Source: Owenia fusiformis | Taxonomy: Eukaryota > Annelida > Polychaeta > Sabellida > Oweniidae | Direction of reading: 5' to 3' | Assembly: GCA_903813345.2 (NCBI GenBank) | Contig: CAIIXF020000194.1 | Span: 1-25,000 of the forward strand | Length of the DNA: 25,000 bases | In this document: piece by piece, positions 1 to 10,300 of the stretch | Layout: each line of letters begins with the position of its first letter | Position numbering within the stretch: the first letter of the stretch is position 1 | Position numbers and translations under genes: made by a program | Notes under the pieces: generated by a model | Told to the model about the DNA's origin: nothing | The model's input: only the letters and a program-made list of their open reading frames with translations | Database searches by the model: none

Positions 1-18
1 GTGCACTTCACCAAGAAC

Positions 19-648
19 CTAGAATATGTTACTACAGGGAAAATTGGCATTATTAGGGCACTTATGAGTTTTATGGCCTAACATGGAGCAGGAGTAACAA
101 CGCACGGGGCTTGGATGCCAGCAGGTGCTAGCTAAATGTGAAGCCTCGCCACATTTGAAGCAGGCTGGTCTAGAGTTATTGGGTGTTTTTCTGTTACCCT
201 GTCTCAGTGAAAGGTTATTTCCTGCAATATGTACTCTGGGTGGAGGGGTAATTGAGGGTTGGGGACGTGTTTCGGGGTCCTTATGGGCATGGGAATTCTG
301 CTGACTGTTTCTGTGGAAATGGTTATTCCATGGCTTAGTAACACTTTTCACTTTTTTAGTAAGACCCATATTGTAAACCAGGCGGTTGGTCCCTGAAGGT
401 GCTAAATGCAGTCCATCACGGTTCAGAAACCTTTCATTCACTGTACCATCTTGGAGAATAAATGTAGAGTCATTGTTGACAAAGTTAGTATTTTCGATGT
501 TCTCACACAGAACTTGGAGCTCAGCATTCACGGCTTGTGCAGTTGTGTGTGCATTGGCATTGTCTGTACGAGGACAAATGCTACTAACAGATATTGATTT
601 GGCGATTGCATGCCCACCTGCTAAGAGGATGCATGTTGAGATACTCAT
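19..648 (-). mobile_element. retroelement ORF fragment: SGNH esterase C-terminal part plus two CCHC zinc knuckles
   Basis: An open frame of 209 codons reads on the minus strand and stops at a TAG at 19-21. Its first half has the look of the C-terminal part of an SGNH/GDSL-type esterase: an ISVSSICPR-like strand, and later RDGLHLAPSGTNRL, where Asp-Gly-Leu-His resembles the catalytic Asp-x-x-His block. The last ~50 residues hold two zinc knuckles of the form C-x2-C-x4-H-x4-C (CFKCGEASHLASTC and CYSCSMLGHKTHKC). Esterase and CCHC modules occur in ORF1/gag-like proteins of animal retroelements, which is why I call it mobile DNA. The N-terminal catalytic Ser block is not seen and no reverse transcriptase is in the window, so it is a truncated copy or the element runs off the left edge. 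The exact family is not resolved. The start codon is arbitrary. Confidence 0.6.
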
Positions 649-803
649 ATTAAAGCTGTCTTTTTTATATGATCATCTTTATTATCAAAATAAAATATGG
701 GTTTTAAAAACATGCATTCATTTATTCTATCTGTATCATTAAAGGTATCGCAATGCCTATATATATTTTATTTAAATTTTCAATGAATATCATAACACAT
801 GTA

Positions 804-920
804 CTGGGTGTCACGAAAGTATGAGACCCCCCCCCTAGGAAGACATATATCAATGCTCCATAGTATGTCATATATCATTTTAAATTAAAGCCTAGCCAAA
901 ATTACATTGATTTGCCAAGT
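804..920 (+). repeat. left terminal inverted repeat of the 804-1259 element
   Basis: Inverted counterpart of 1151-1259. It includes a run of nine C at 827-835, where the right copy has five, so the tract has probably slipped. Confidence 0.55.
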
Positions 921-1150
921 ATCATGGTTCAACTCACAAATCAGAAAATGATACAGGCATTTCAAAATTTCAAAGATCAGTTTTACAACAAATGAATAGT
1001 CAGTGTGTTTCTCCTTGGCCATGTTGACAGCAGCAATTCTCTCGGATATAACTTTAAAAGCGCTTCAAATATAGGGTTGTGGCATTTTGTGGCATAGAAC
1101 CTTTTTAAAGCATTTTAGCGGAGTTTCCTTGGAGTATTTGCCCTCAACTC

Positions 1151-1259
1151 ACTTGGCAAATCAAAATAACTTTAGATAAGCTGTAAAACGATATATGCAC
1201 ACACTATGGAGGTATTGGTATATATCTGCCTGGGGGTCCCATACCTTCGGGACACCCTG
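1151..1259 (-). repeat. right terminal inverted repeat of the 804-1259 element
   Basis: Inverted counterpart of 804-920. The outermost bases GACACCCTG mirror CTGGGTGTC at the left end, and ACTTGGCAAATC at the inner edge mirrors GATTTGCCAAGT. Confidence 0.55.
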
Positions 1260-1415
1260 AACATTACATTAATTATACGAAAATATAACCAATTTATGAA
1301 GCCTCAAACGCCAAACAAACGGCAATAAAAATCAATCAATAAACCAACATGTAATCATGCCTCTGTTGGAAAATTTCATTCATCGGAGAATTGATCGCTC
1401 TAAATGTTCTGAGTT

Positions 1416-1506
1416 GACTCTGTGGCGCAATGGATAGCGCGTTGGACTTCTAGTTGAGAAAATTGCGTAATTCAAAGGGTTGTGGGTTCGCGTCCCACCA
1501 GAGTTG
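1416..1506 (+). tRNA. tRNA-Arg (anticodon TCT) with a 17-nt intron; possibly a slightly degenerate copy
   Basis: The sequence folds as a tRNA. The acceptor strands GACTCTG (1416-1422) and CAGAGTT (1499-1505) pair with one G-T pair. The D arm is GCGC/GCGC, the anticodon arm TTGGA/TTCAA encloses loop CTTCTA+A with anticodon TCT at 1449-1451, and the T arm is GTGGG/CCCAC. A 17-nt insert (1453-1469) sits after position 37, the canonical eukaryotic intron site, and intron-bearing tRNA-Arg(TCT) genes are well known in animals. The box A region TGGCGCAATGG is present and a T5 run at 1515-1519 can end Pol III transcription. Two oddities: the variable loop is six bases (AGGGTT), one more than I expect, and the T loop reads TTCGCGT, so the nearly invariant A58 is C. 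These may mark a pseudogene. Independent of the PKD1 gene downstream. Confidence 0.75.
1453..1469 (+). other. tRNA intron
   Basis: Seventeen bases inserted one base 3' of the TCT anticodon, between positions 37 and 38. Removing them restores a seven-base anticodon loop (CTTCTAA) on a five-pair stem. Confidence 0.7.
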
Positions 1507-1514
1507 CAGTACAC

Positions 1515-1519
1515 TTTTT
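1515..1519 (+). terminator. probable Pol III terminator
   Basis: A T5 run eight bases after the discriminator base of the tRNA, the usual RNA polymerase III stop signal. Confidence 0.5.
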
Positions 1520-4091
1520 AAATAAGTGGTGTAAGGACGCACCTGTTGTCATCTTATCTGAATTGCTGCGACGATGGTTGTTCTTCATTTCCAGTCCCTT
1601 TGGCTTGTGTATATGCTTTTATATATTGCAATCAAAATAATATCAATTCCTCAGTTTAGCCAATATATCATAGTTTTTCGAATATATCAAAAGGTGGCAG
1701 GATTTATCGGAATGATATATAGATCCACACGTTCAAACAATCGATATCAGATTGAGTGGAGGTATTACCAAATACTTTTAGCCTTTGAGACAGTATCATA
1801 CGTCAAGGACTTACCTAGGCAATTATCATCCCAAAGAACATTAAAATAGTTTTAAAAGCCCATAAAATATGTTTAGGCCCTAAATATATTATCGATATTT
1901 TGTGCTTAAAGTAGTACATGTATTTAAAAAGGAAAACAATTTTGAGGAATAATAAACTGAACAATATGTAATATCTCATAGGTCGACATTGGCTATGCTC
2001 AATAGCATACGTGTATATATTTGTATACATACATAGAGTTTTGGACTAATTGATTATTAAACTGATTATATTCTGCATGATTAGCCCTTGAGGTTGATCG
2101 AAAAAAGAAATAAGCACAAATGATACCATGATGATCAATGTGTTCAAATATCATCTTGGTCACAAAGAATGAAACAGGCTAGTTCACTTCTTTTCACTTT
2201 TTAGAATGGACAAAATAAGATTCAAACAATATGGGCGTTGAATGGAATTCGCGATTCGAAGAGGTAAGATTACAATTAGAATCATGGCCTGTTTGATTAC
2301 CTATCAGCTGTATGTTCAAGATTTGGGGAAGCCATTCAAAGCAATTTTATAAATGATAGACAAGTTTCATTTAATGCATTTCTCTATAAATGTACCTTTG
2401 TTAATTTTTTATAGACTTTTGCTTGTCAAATAAGAAAACTATTGTTCGTATTTTTTAAAGTTTACTTTCGACTTTTCCTCTGTGATTTTTTAGTCCTTGA
2501 CAATGAAAACCAACTCTGTGTAAATACATCCATGAAAGGTACGCCTCTACAGATTTAGCTTAACAAACGGGTAAATATGCTTTCTACGATTGTATTTTTG
2601 CCTTTCTGAATGTGCTTTGTCATTTCGTGCAAAAAACTTCACTGTAAATAAGATTCTTTAGATGTCAAAGTATTTTAGAAAATTAACCCTTTTACCATTC
2701 GATCTAGGGTCAAGATTGTTATGTCTAGAATGTACATTCGCAATACTCGTAGCATCTTTCTAAGTTGCAACGGAGAAAACATATGGAGTAGAATCGTGCT
2801 TTAACACGGTCAAAAAGTTCGTATAAACATTATAAATAAACCAAATAATATAACTACAACGTATTGTAGAAGGTTACCTTATTTCTTTCGAAATCGACAG
2901 TGTTGATAAGATATTATTTGATAAGTGTTAACTATTGTTTTCAAAAATTCGAACAAAGGCCAAATGTCTAGAGACCCATGCTTCCTCACCTTGAAAATTC
3001 TCACGAAAAGGATGATGACCTACTTTAGCGTGAATGGCGAGACATCTCCTGGAGGTACCAAGCTACATGCATTGTTGGTGAATAGACGCACACTAAAATA
3101 CAAAAACACTGTAAGTAGTGTAAGAAACTATAAAAATACAATAAGTCATAAATACTGACATATGATCCAACAACGTTCAATATATTATAACAAATGACCC
3201 ACATCCCCACATCGTTAAAACCATTTACCTGAAAACCTGTTGAATTAAAGGGGCATGAGATATATTTTGAATTACATTCATGAACTACATGTTTTCCAAA
3301 ACAATAAGATAATGAAAAAACATTCTAACAGCTATACTAGTTACTCAGAGTAATGAAATCATTCTATAATTGAATACCTGATACCTAATTGAATAACTAA
3401 ATGAGCAAAATCGCCTCACGTTATCAAGCTTATAGTAGTCAGAAAGTTGAGGGTTAATATTTTTCTCTATCCTACAAAAGATCCTGTGAAATCGAATACA
3501 ATATAATAAAGTTATCATAAGTGTTAAGTTAATACAGGCTATGTGCGTTCTATTTAAGTTAATATCATGGCATGTTTGACGATTGAAAACCAGTAAACAA
3601 ATAAATGGAGGTACATCTTTGGTAGAACACAAATCCAACTACGCACATAACGAGACTGAGTCATTCAAGAAAAGCCAGCGCATTATAAAACTAAGAGCAT
3701 TGAATAAAAGAAAACAGTAGCAAATGAAAATTAAAAAAACATATATAAATATTAAGGGGCTAACGTCTTATCACATGCAGAAAAAGGTCTTACCAGCTCC
3801 TTGTTTTGACCTCTTATACCGAGCACAATCGATCAAAGTCATTTTTCGATTACGGCGAACAAATCAAACAAATAGAGCGCAGGTAACGTTTTAGGAGATC
3901 GATAGTTCGGTAATGTTTTGTAATTACTAAAAAGGAATGGATTTTTACATGATTAGGCGAAGAAACAAATTGCCAGAGGAATCAAGAAGCAGAGCTGATA
4001 TTAGGCTCAATCAGAATTCGACATAAGACGTTTTTACCGTGGTTCAAATGAACAATTCCAAGTGATGGATTTACGAATAAGGACGATATAA
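1520..4091. other. AT-rich intergenic stretch and 5' flank of the PKD1 gene
   Basis: About 2.6 kb without a supportable gene. The open frames here are short (under 100 codons), lack recognisable motifs and are rich in Tyr, Ile and Phe, as expected from translated AT-rich noncoding DNA. The stretch must hold the promoter and 5' untranslated region of the downstream gene, but no element can be pinned down. TATA-like strings (for example at 3742-3750) are expected by chance at this base composition. An unseen 5' noncoding exon is possible. Confidence 0.5.
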
Positions 4092-4345
4092 ATGTGGCGA
4101 TCCATTAGTAAGAGTTGCAGAGATTTGGAGAGACTTGGGACATGGGTATCGTGTCCTATATGGCAGTTTGTGCTATGTCTAATGCTACTGGCTTTAGTCC
4201 CCAGAGCACAAGGTACGTGTACACCTTGTCCAGATGTCTGCGAGTGCCCAGGGACATCACCAAACTGCAGTACTCTGGACTGTACGGGACAAAACCTCAC
4301 TTTTATACCTGGGAGTGTGGACGTCCCCGTGGGAATAACACACCT
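4092..4345 (+). CDS. PKD1: PKD1 exon 1: signal peptide and LRRNT cap
   Basis: Residues 1-85. ATG 4092 is the first possible start: an in-frame TAA lies directly before it (4089-4091). A long polar N-region (~25 residues) leads into the hydrophobic stretch FVLCLMLLALV, with probable cleavage after Ala-Gln-Gly (~41). The rest is a Cys-rich N-terminal cap of a leucine-rich repeat domain (Cys at 43, 46 and further on, then LTFIPGSVDVPVGITHL, with the usual 'x-x-I-P-x-x-I/V-P' ending). Donor GTAAGT at 4346; intron phase 2. Confidence 0.9.
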
Positions 4346-7300
4346 GTAAGTACATGTTGTAATTTGATACTTCATACATCCGTTAATAAATAAAATGTTG
4401 TCAGGTATTCAGAATTGCTGCGCAACGCTTTATAACTAACCCGTACATCACGACAGTAGACTGCGATACCATCCAATTTAATTTTTGATACTTAATTTTA
4501 CAAGTATACGAGTGCTATTTTCCCAAGACAATATATTAGTTATTTCCCGTCAAACACTTTTATTACAACTTGCAATTAATGCTTCATATTCATTCTTTTA
4601 GAAAACTTGGAAACAACGATTTAGGGCCAGACATTCCAATAGGATTCTTTCAGAACTTTACTGATCTTATTTTTCTGTAAGTACTTTGCAATCATTCGTC
4701 ATACGTCAACTAATTTGTCATTAAAGATATATACTTAGGCCTATTTTGCAATCATTCGTCATACATCAAAGAATTTGTCATTAAAGATATATACTTAGGC
4801 CTACTTTGCAATCATTCGTCGTACGTCAACGAATATGCCATTAAATATATATACTTAGGCCTACTTAGCAATTATTCGTCATATACTGTATCAGCCTATT
4901 TTACGATCCTTTGTTTTACCGTAATTACAAAGCAGAATGCCAATATAGAAGTTTTTTGATCAATAGTTCCCAATTCAGCAACAAACTAATGTTTATGATT
5001 ATTTGATTATCGGAAACCGTTTGCTTAATCTTTCAGTAACCTGACGAACAATGGCATTGCGACATTGGATAACAGTATTTTTAAGACGCTATCTAGATTA
5101 GAAGTATTGTAAGTATACCCGATCGTTCACATAAGTCTTAACTCTTCATTGTGTCCTATCAGTTTTTTCGATCATCTGTACTTTTACTCATAATGATAAA
5201 TGGCAATACGATCTTTTGATAAAAAAGGTTTTTTGAATCAAGTATGTTGTCCGCTTATTACTAAAAGGCAATGATGGCTGGCGGGGATGATTTAGAGAAT
5301 TTGGGAATTGTGTGTTTACAATGCTAGTCAGAAAAGATTCGGGTGATGAAAAAGTATTGAATCTAACTGATCGAATCCCATTAACAATCAACTGAGTGCT
5401 ATTTATCTTTGAATTCCTATTTGACTATAAAACTGATTTTTTTCTCAACATGTTTGACTAAAGTTTAATATAAACATTCTTTTACAAAACTTCATATTTT
5501 TAAGGGATCTCCGATACAATGATCTCACATCACTCCATCCAACAATCCTTGCGGGACAAGGACATTTATCTTATTTGTAAGTAGTTTGTCCTTTCTCGTA
5601 GTGTAATTAACGAACAGTGATTTGGAAAAAATAAATGGAATACCAACCGATCAGATCAAACACCGATTATAAGATGTGTGATTGCATGTTCGTCGCGTAT
5701 CACATATTTGCAATGTTCAAAGAGTTCTCTGTTTTATTGTCATTTTCAGAAATATAGCCTATAATAGTATTTCTACAATTGATTCCACGTTGTTTGATGA
5801 GTTGACGAGCCTGAAGAGCGTGTACGTTTGCTTTGCACTATACTTTGTTGTTAGAAATACAAATATTATCCTTATGATAGCACAATTTGTAAATGTTTAA
5901 AGCCTGACCTAGATTGACATTTAGCATACAAATAATGTATCAATTTAGGCGAAGTCAAACTAAAAAACGTTCACCTTATATATTAGACGTATTTACAGCA
6001 ACGGCAAGTAACTGATATTGTACTATAAAAACACTTTTTCATTCACATATACACTTTTATTATTAATGTATATTGTCCTCGTCCTTCTAGGTATATTGGC
6101 AGCAATCCACTGCATTGTGATTGCACGCTTCGACCATTTAAACTTTGGGTGAAGAAGTCTATCGAAGAGGGTGTTAACTTTCCCGATAACACATCTATAA
6201 ATTGCGTGTCCCCAATTGAAACACATATTCTGTCTTCTACATCCCAAAACTTTGTTTGTGGTAAGTTACATGTACTCATATATTGTCGAAATGAATATTA
6301 CAATATATACCTGTTTAATATGTTGATGTTGATCCAAGGGCTTCATTCTGTTCTATGGACCAACTTTTTTGTTCTATGAATTGGTTTTATAAAAATTCAC
6401 GAAACGTTAAGTTTGTATTTTTACATTTTCAAAGCGATCATAAAACTTGTCTTTTTCCAGATTCTTTAAACTATACATCATGTGTGATGGATTCTAAACG
6501 CGGCTATGTAATTCCTGCAACGTTTCAAAATATCTCGACGCAGCATGATAATCGTGAAGAATGTAATAAACATTGTTTTATCCAAGGAAGCACACTTGCA
6601 GCTATCTCGTCAAATCCACAAATAGAGCCAAATCGAATCGAATGCTTTTGTGGAATCCAAATAGAATCATATACCTCTTGCTCATGTTCTCATCTCGACA
6701 CAAAAAGTGACAATGATGACTTTTGTGGAGGATTATACATCAGCGATTCTTTCCTAGTTACAGCCAATCTCACTCTAAGTCCAATAAAAGTACAATCAGT
6801 ATTAGATATTCTATATTTCAATCTCAACTCACTTTTCCCGATGGATACTTATATTTGGGACTTCGGAGATAGTGAAACAATGTTCATGACTTCAACTAGC
6901 TCTTCAACATACGCTTACTCATTCCCGGGTGAATACAATATCCATGTGACAGCAACCCTTAGTGGACAAAATGAAAGTCTGGACTCAGTAGTAAGGATAG
7001 TAGCTCCACTTGAAGCTGCCATCGAAGGAGACGGCGACTATATTAGTTCAAATGGTAATGCAAACGTACATGCCACTGTAGTACAAGGCTCGGATGTCAG
7101 GGTTTCCTGGACGAGATATTCCGAGGATGGAGAGAGAGTTGAAGGTAAGTTCAATATAGATCCTTGGAAACCTCCCTTTAACAAAACCTTATTTGCGTTT
7201 TGTAATATCCTCATATTTTGCATCATACACACTGATCCAGATTGGATTGCACATGTTATATTATCAGTGTTTGTAATTTAAAGTTACACTTATAGACAAG

Positions 7301-10300
7301 TCTTGCGAGATTGGATGGAGCATGGACAAGGCGCGATGTTTCTATATTTCGGACACATCACTGGGGTTCGAGTCTGCATCCAAACAATGCACCTTGCGTG
7401 ACGCCACACTGGCAACATTTCCCAACAAGGGACAAATGCAGCATTTCTTAAGAAAGGCTGAACTGGATCACGCCGTGTATGTTATTGATGCTGTTAAACA
7501 TGAAGACGTTTACAGATGGAACAGCACTGGTGTTGATACATACTTTGAAGCACCTGGACTTAATGGAACTGGGCAATGTATTGGGATTAACGGCTCGACT
7601 GGGTTACTTGTACCATTGAATTGCACAGCACCGCATCGTTATATCTGTGTAAAGGGTATACCCATTTCTTATTTCTTTGACTACACATGATTTGGAAAAC
7701 TGAACCATAATAAATAAAAGTATTATTAAGCACGATGTGTTCTCAACATGAGCATTTGAATAAACTTAGATTGAATATTTATCTATAGATGCCGTTGAGT
7801 GCCCATTGGGAGGCTCATTGTTCTCAAATGACATGTGTTATTTGCTGGTGAAGGAGCCACAAACTTGGGAAGAGTCATTTGGTAGATGTTTTGAAATGAA
7901 CGGATCACTAGCAGTACTTGACAAACCAGATGTTTATCAATTTGTGACAGAAAATGTATTCCGTGATTCAGGGTGAGCATTTTACACAAAGGCATGATAT
8001 GTCACATTCAAACCAGACCAGAGCATTTATTATGACATGCATTCTATATTTTAAAACGTATGAATGATTATTTCTAGATTCAGTAAAATTAAGTAAGTAC
8101 CCTTAGTCTACCTCATCAATACCATATTTCAATTTGGCGTCGAGTGAAGGACGGAATTATATCATAATGCAGGTACTAATGCAGGTTAAATGTTTCTGGT
8201 CGAGCTTCTTTCTTTTAAGTAATATTGTACAAATTGTTTGGTCCCACCCTTATTCAGTCATAAAGTACCATCGTTCTCAAAATCGTCCACAAATTATTGA
8301 ACGCTGGGTTTAAATCATTCACTTAAAAATGCTTCAAATCATTGGATAGTTACATTAGAATGTTTTACAATATGAAAGAATAAAAGGTTTATTATCACTA
8401 TGTTGCTAAAAAATCTTGTTATAAGTTCATTTTCATGATATTAAATATTAGATATAAAGTACACTAATTGTTATGTGTTTTCAGTGTAAATATGACATGG
8501 TTGGGTCTTCAGAGACGCAGCCAAATTGGAGAGTCCATGTGGAATAATGGTCAGCCATTGGATATAAATCTTCACAGGCAAAATGTATTTGCGACTAATT
8601 CCTCGCAAATGTGTGGGTTTTTAACATCTACTTCACACAATCCTTATTATGTCATATCAAACCAACCTTGTGCTGAAGTAACAAATTATATATGCCAATA
8701 CCCAAATGGGGCATCAATTCCTGAAGTTCCATCTGATGTTGTCGATATAGCAGATGAGTTATTAGTTAATGGTTCTACAACATCGTTAGACGGTGCCTTG
8801 GTTGCAACAAAGCAAATGGGAACTAGACTGAATACAGTTCTACTACCAGGTAGGTGGTTCACCTATATAATTGTCTAATTCATATAGATTTTGGTCCTTA
8901 GAATTGTGAAATAAAGACGCAATCCCCCATACAGCTACAAGACGCCAAACTCAGCACTTTATTGAGACTTTAATTGGCAAACACCGATGGACATTTAAAG
9001 AGTATGCTTTTTGCAGGTACATGGTTCAGAAGTAACGGTGTATTGACTGCTATAAGATTTACAACTGGTCTAGTTAAGAAGAATACGACTCTTCACATAC
9101 ACATATATAGGCCTGGCTGTACAGAAACGAAGCAACTAATATCACCAGGTATTAATGAACGCTTTTGCTTAAAATTGGTTTATCTATTTACCAATAATCT
9201 TTTTCATTGGAGAATTGATTTATCTATTTTGCAAGTAATCCATTTCAGTGGAGAATTTATATAAGGCATTAACATATGACAAACATAATATGACAAACAA
9301 ACACAAATTTATTAAAGAAATCTTATTTGAAATTTTGATATTTCTAGGTTGTGACAATTCTGGCTACCAATATAGTGCTTGTCTTGACAAGAGTGACTGC
9401 AAATATTTAAAATCACATGACTGTAATTCATCACACCAGTACTGCCATCTTTCAAACACGTGCCAACTACGAAACATTCCATGTAACTGCAATAATATCA
9501 CATGTCCGTCCATTTCTCATGAAGACATTCACCCCAAATTGCCATTTTATTCCGTCCAAGGTGCATATAGTCTGGAGGTTTTGCCTGGTAACCAAACCAC
9601 ATACACTGCAAAATTGCCGCAATTACGTCTCCAGGAGAATGATATTATTGGATTCCAATATGGCTCCTCTGGAGAACCAGTATTATGCATACAAAACTCC
9701 CAATCGAAGTGGAGACAAAACATTTTAATACAAAAACTGCCAGAAATTTTTACAATCAATGATGTCCTCCCAGCCACTGTATTTAACTGGAAGTACGATA
9801 TCGTCTGCCACATTCAAATCTTCTATGGCAAGACATATGCGTTTTCACCTCCAGCATACATGCTCGAAGATAACCTACGTGCAGGGAGATACATTTATAG
9901 TGCCAAAATATACAGTATCGAAAAGGTCATCGAAAAGAATGTTTCCATCCTGGTTGAAGATAGCATAACACGTTTATCGATAGTTCATCCAATGCCAAAG
10001 AAAAACAATGTATACATTGAAAGAAATGTATCTACCACGTTACTCATCAAAATAAACAGAGGTACTAACGTTACTGGTCAAATAAATGATCTATCCGTGA
10101 ATTATATATTTGTACCACACTGTCCAACAGAATTACATCCATATTCAGAATGCTCTAGCAGAAAGAAAAATGAACAGTTTATTTGGGAGAAGTACTTGCT
10201 GAAGAACATAGAACGCATTACATTATCTATAAAGGCCACCAATAATGTAAGCTCTAGGATTAATGCGTATGTCTTACATTCCCAGGATGCCATTAAGGGT

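Larger units (their letters stand above)
804..1259. mobile_element. non-autonomous DNA transposon (MITE-like) with ~110-bp terminal inverted repeats
   Basis: The two ends are inverted copies. The left end begins CTGGGTGTCACGAAAGTATG and the right end, read on the minus strand, begins CAGGGTGTCCCGAAGGTATG. The similarity continues inward (CTCCATAGT, CATATATC, GATTTGCCAAGT) to about 920 on the left and 1151 on the right, with indels and substitutions. No coding frame of note lies between them. A TA dinucleotide precedes the left end at 802-803; the right flank reads AA, so a TA target duplication of the Tc1/mariner kind is suggested but not proven. It is a decayed element without its own transposase. 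Confidence 0.6.

Noticed and set aside
386-742. Plus-strand open frames opposite the retroelement ORF
   Set aside because: They are antisense to the minus-strand frame that carries two zinc knuckles and an esterase-like block; the plus-strand translations have no recognisable motif.
1574-2030. Two short open frames in the AT-rich flank
   Set aside because: Under 100 codons, rich in Tyr/Ile/Phe, no domain signal and no supporting splice or promoter evidence.
2925-3638. Overlapping short frames on both strands upstream of PKD1
   Set aside because: No motif, overlap each other on opposite strands, and composition typical of noncoding AT-rich DNA.
3742-3750. TATA-like string as a promoter for PKD1
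   Set aside because: Such strings are frequent by chance in this base composition, and no initiator or transcript start can be shown.
4034-4375. Minus-strand frame of 113 codons
   Set aside because: Antisense to exon 1, whose signal peptide and LRRNT cap are clear.
4681-4885. CRISPR array
   Set aside because: The repeats are contiguous 60-base units with diverged copies and no unique spacers, inside an intron of an animal gene.
5822-6090. An additional small LRR exon in intron 5
   Set aside because: The only candidate (near TTTACAGCAACGGCAAGT) would be a few bases long and encodes no LRR; exon 5 joins exon 6 in phase and gives a normal LRRCT.
7145-7281. Continuation of exon 7 to the stop after base 7278
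   Set aside because: The frame runs past a consensus donor (GTAAGT) into hydrophobic intron translation, while the spliced product leads directly into the lectin domain.
7973-8484. Hidden exon inside the 512-nt intron 9
   Set aside because: The lectin fold is continuous from exon 9 to exon 10, with no missing strand and no good acceptor/donor pair.
9248-9347. Start of an independent gene at ATG 9248
   Set aside because: The first 33 codons are intron sequence read in frame. The acceptor TTTCTAG at 9341-9347 joins in phase to exon 11, and the protein has no signal peptide at that ATG.
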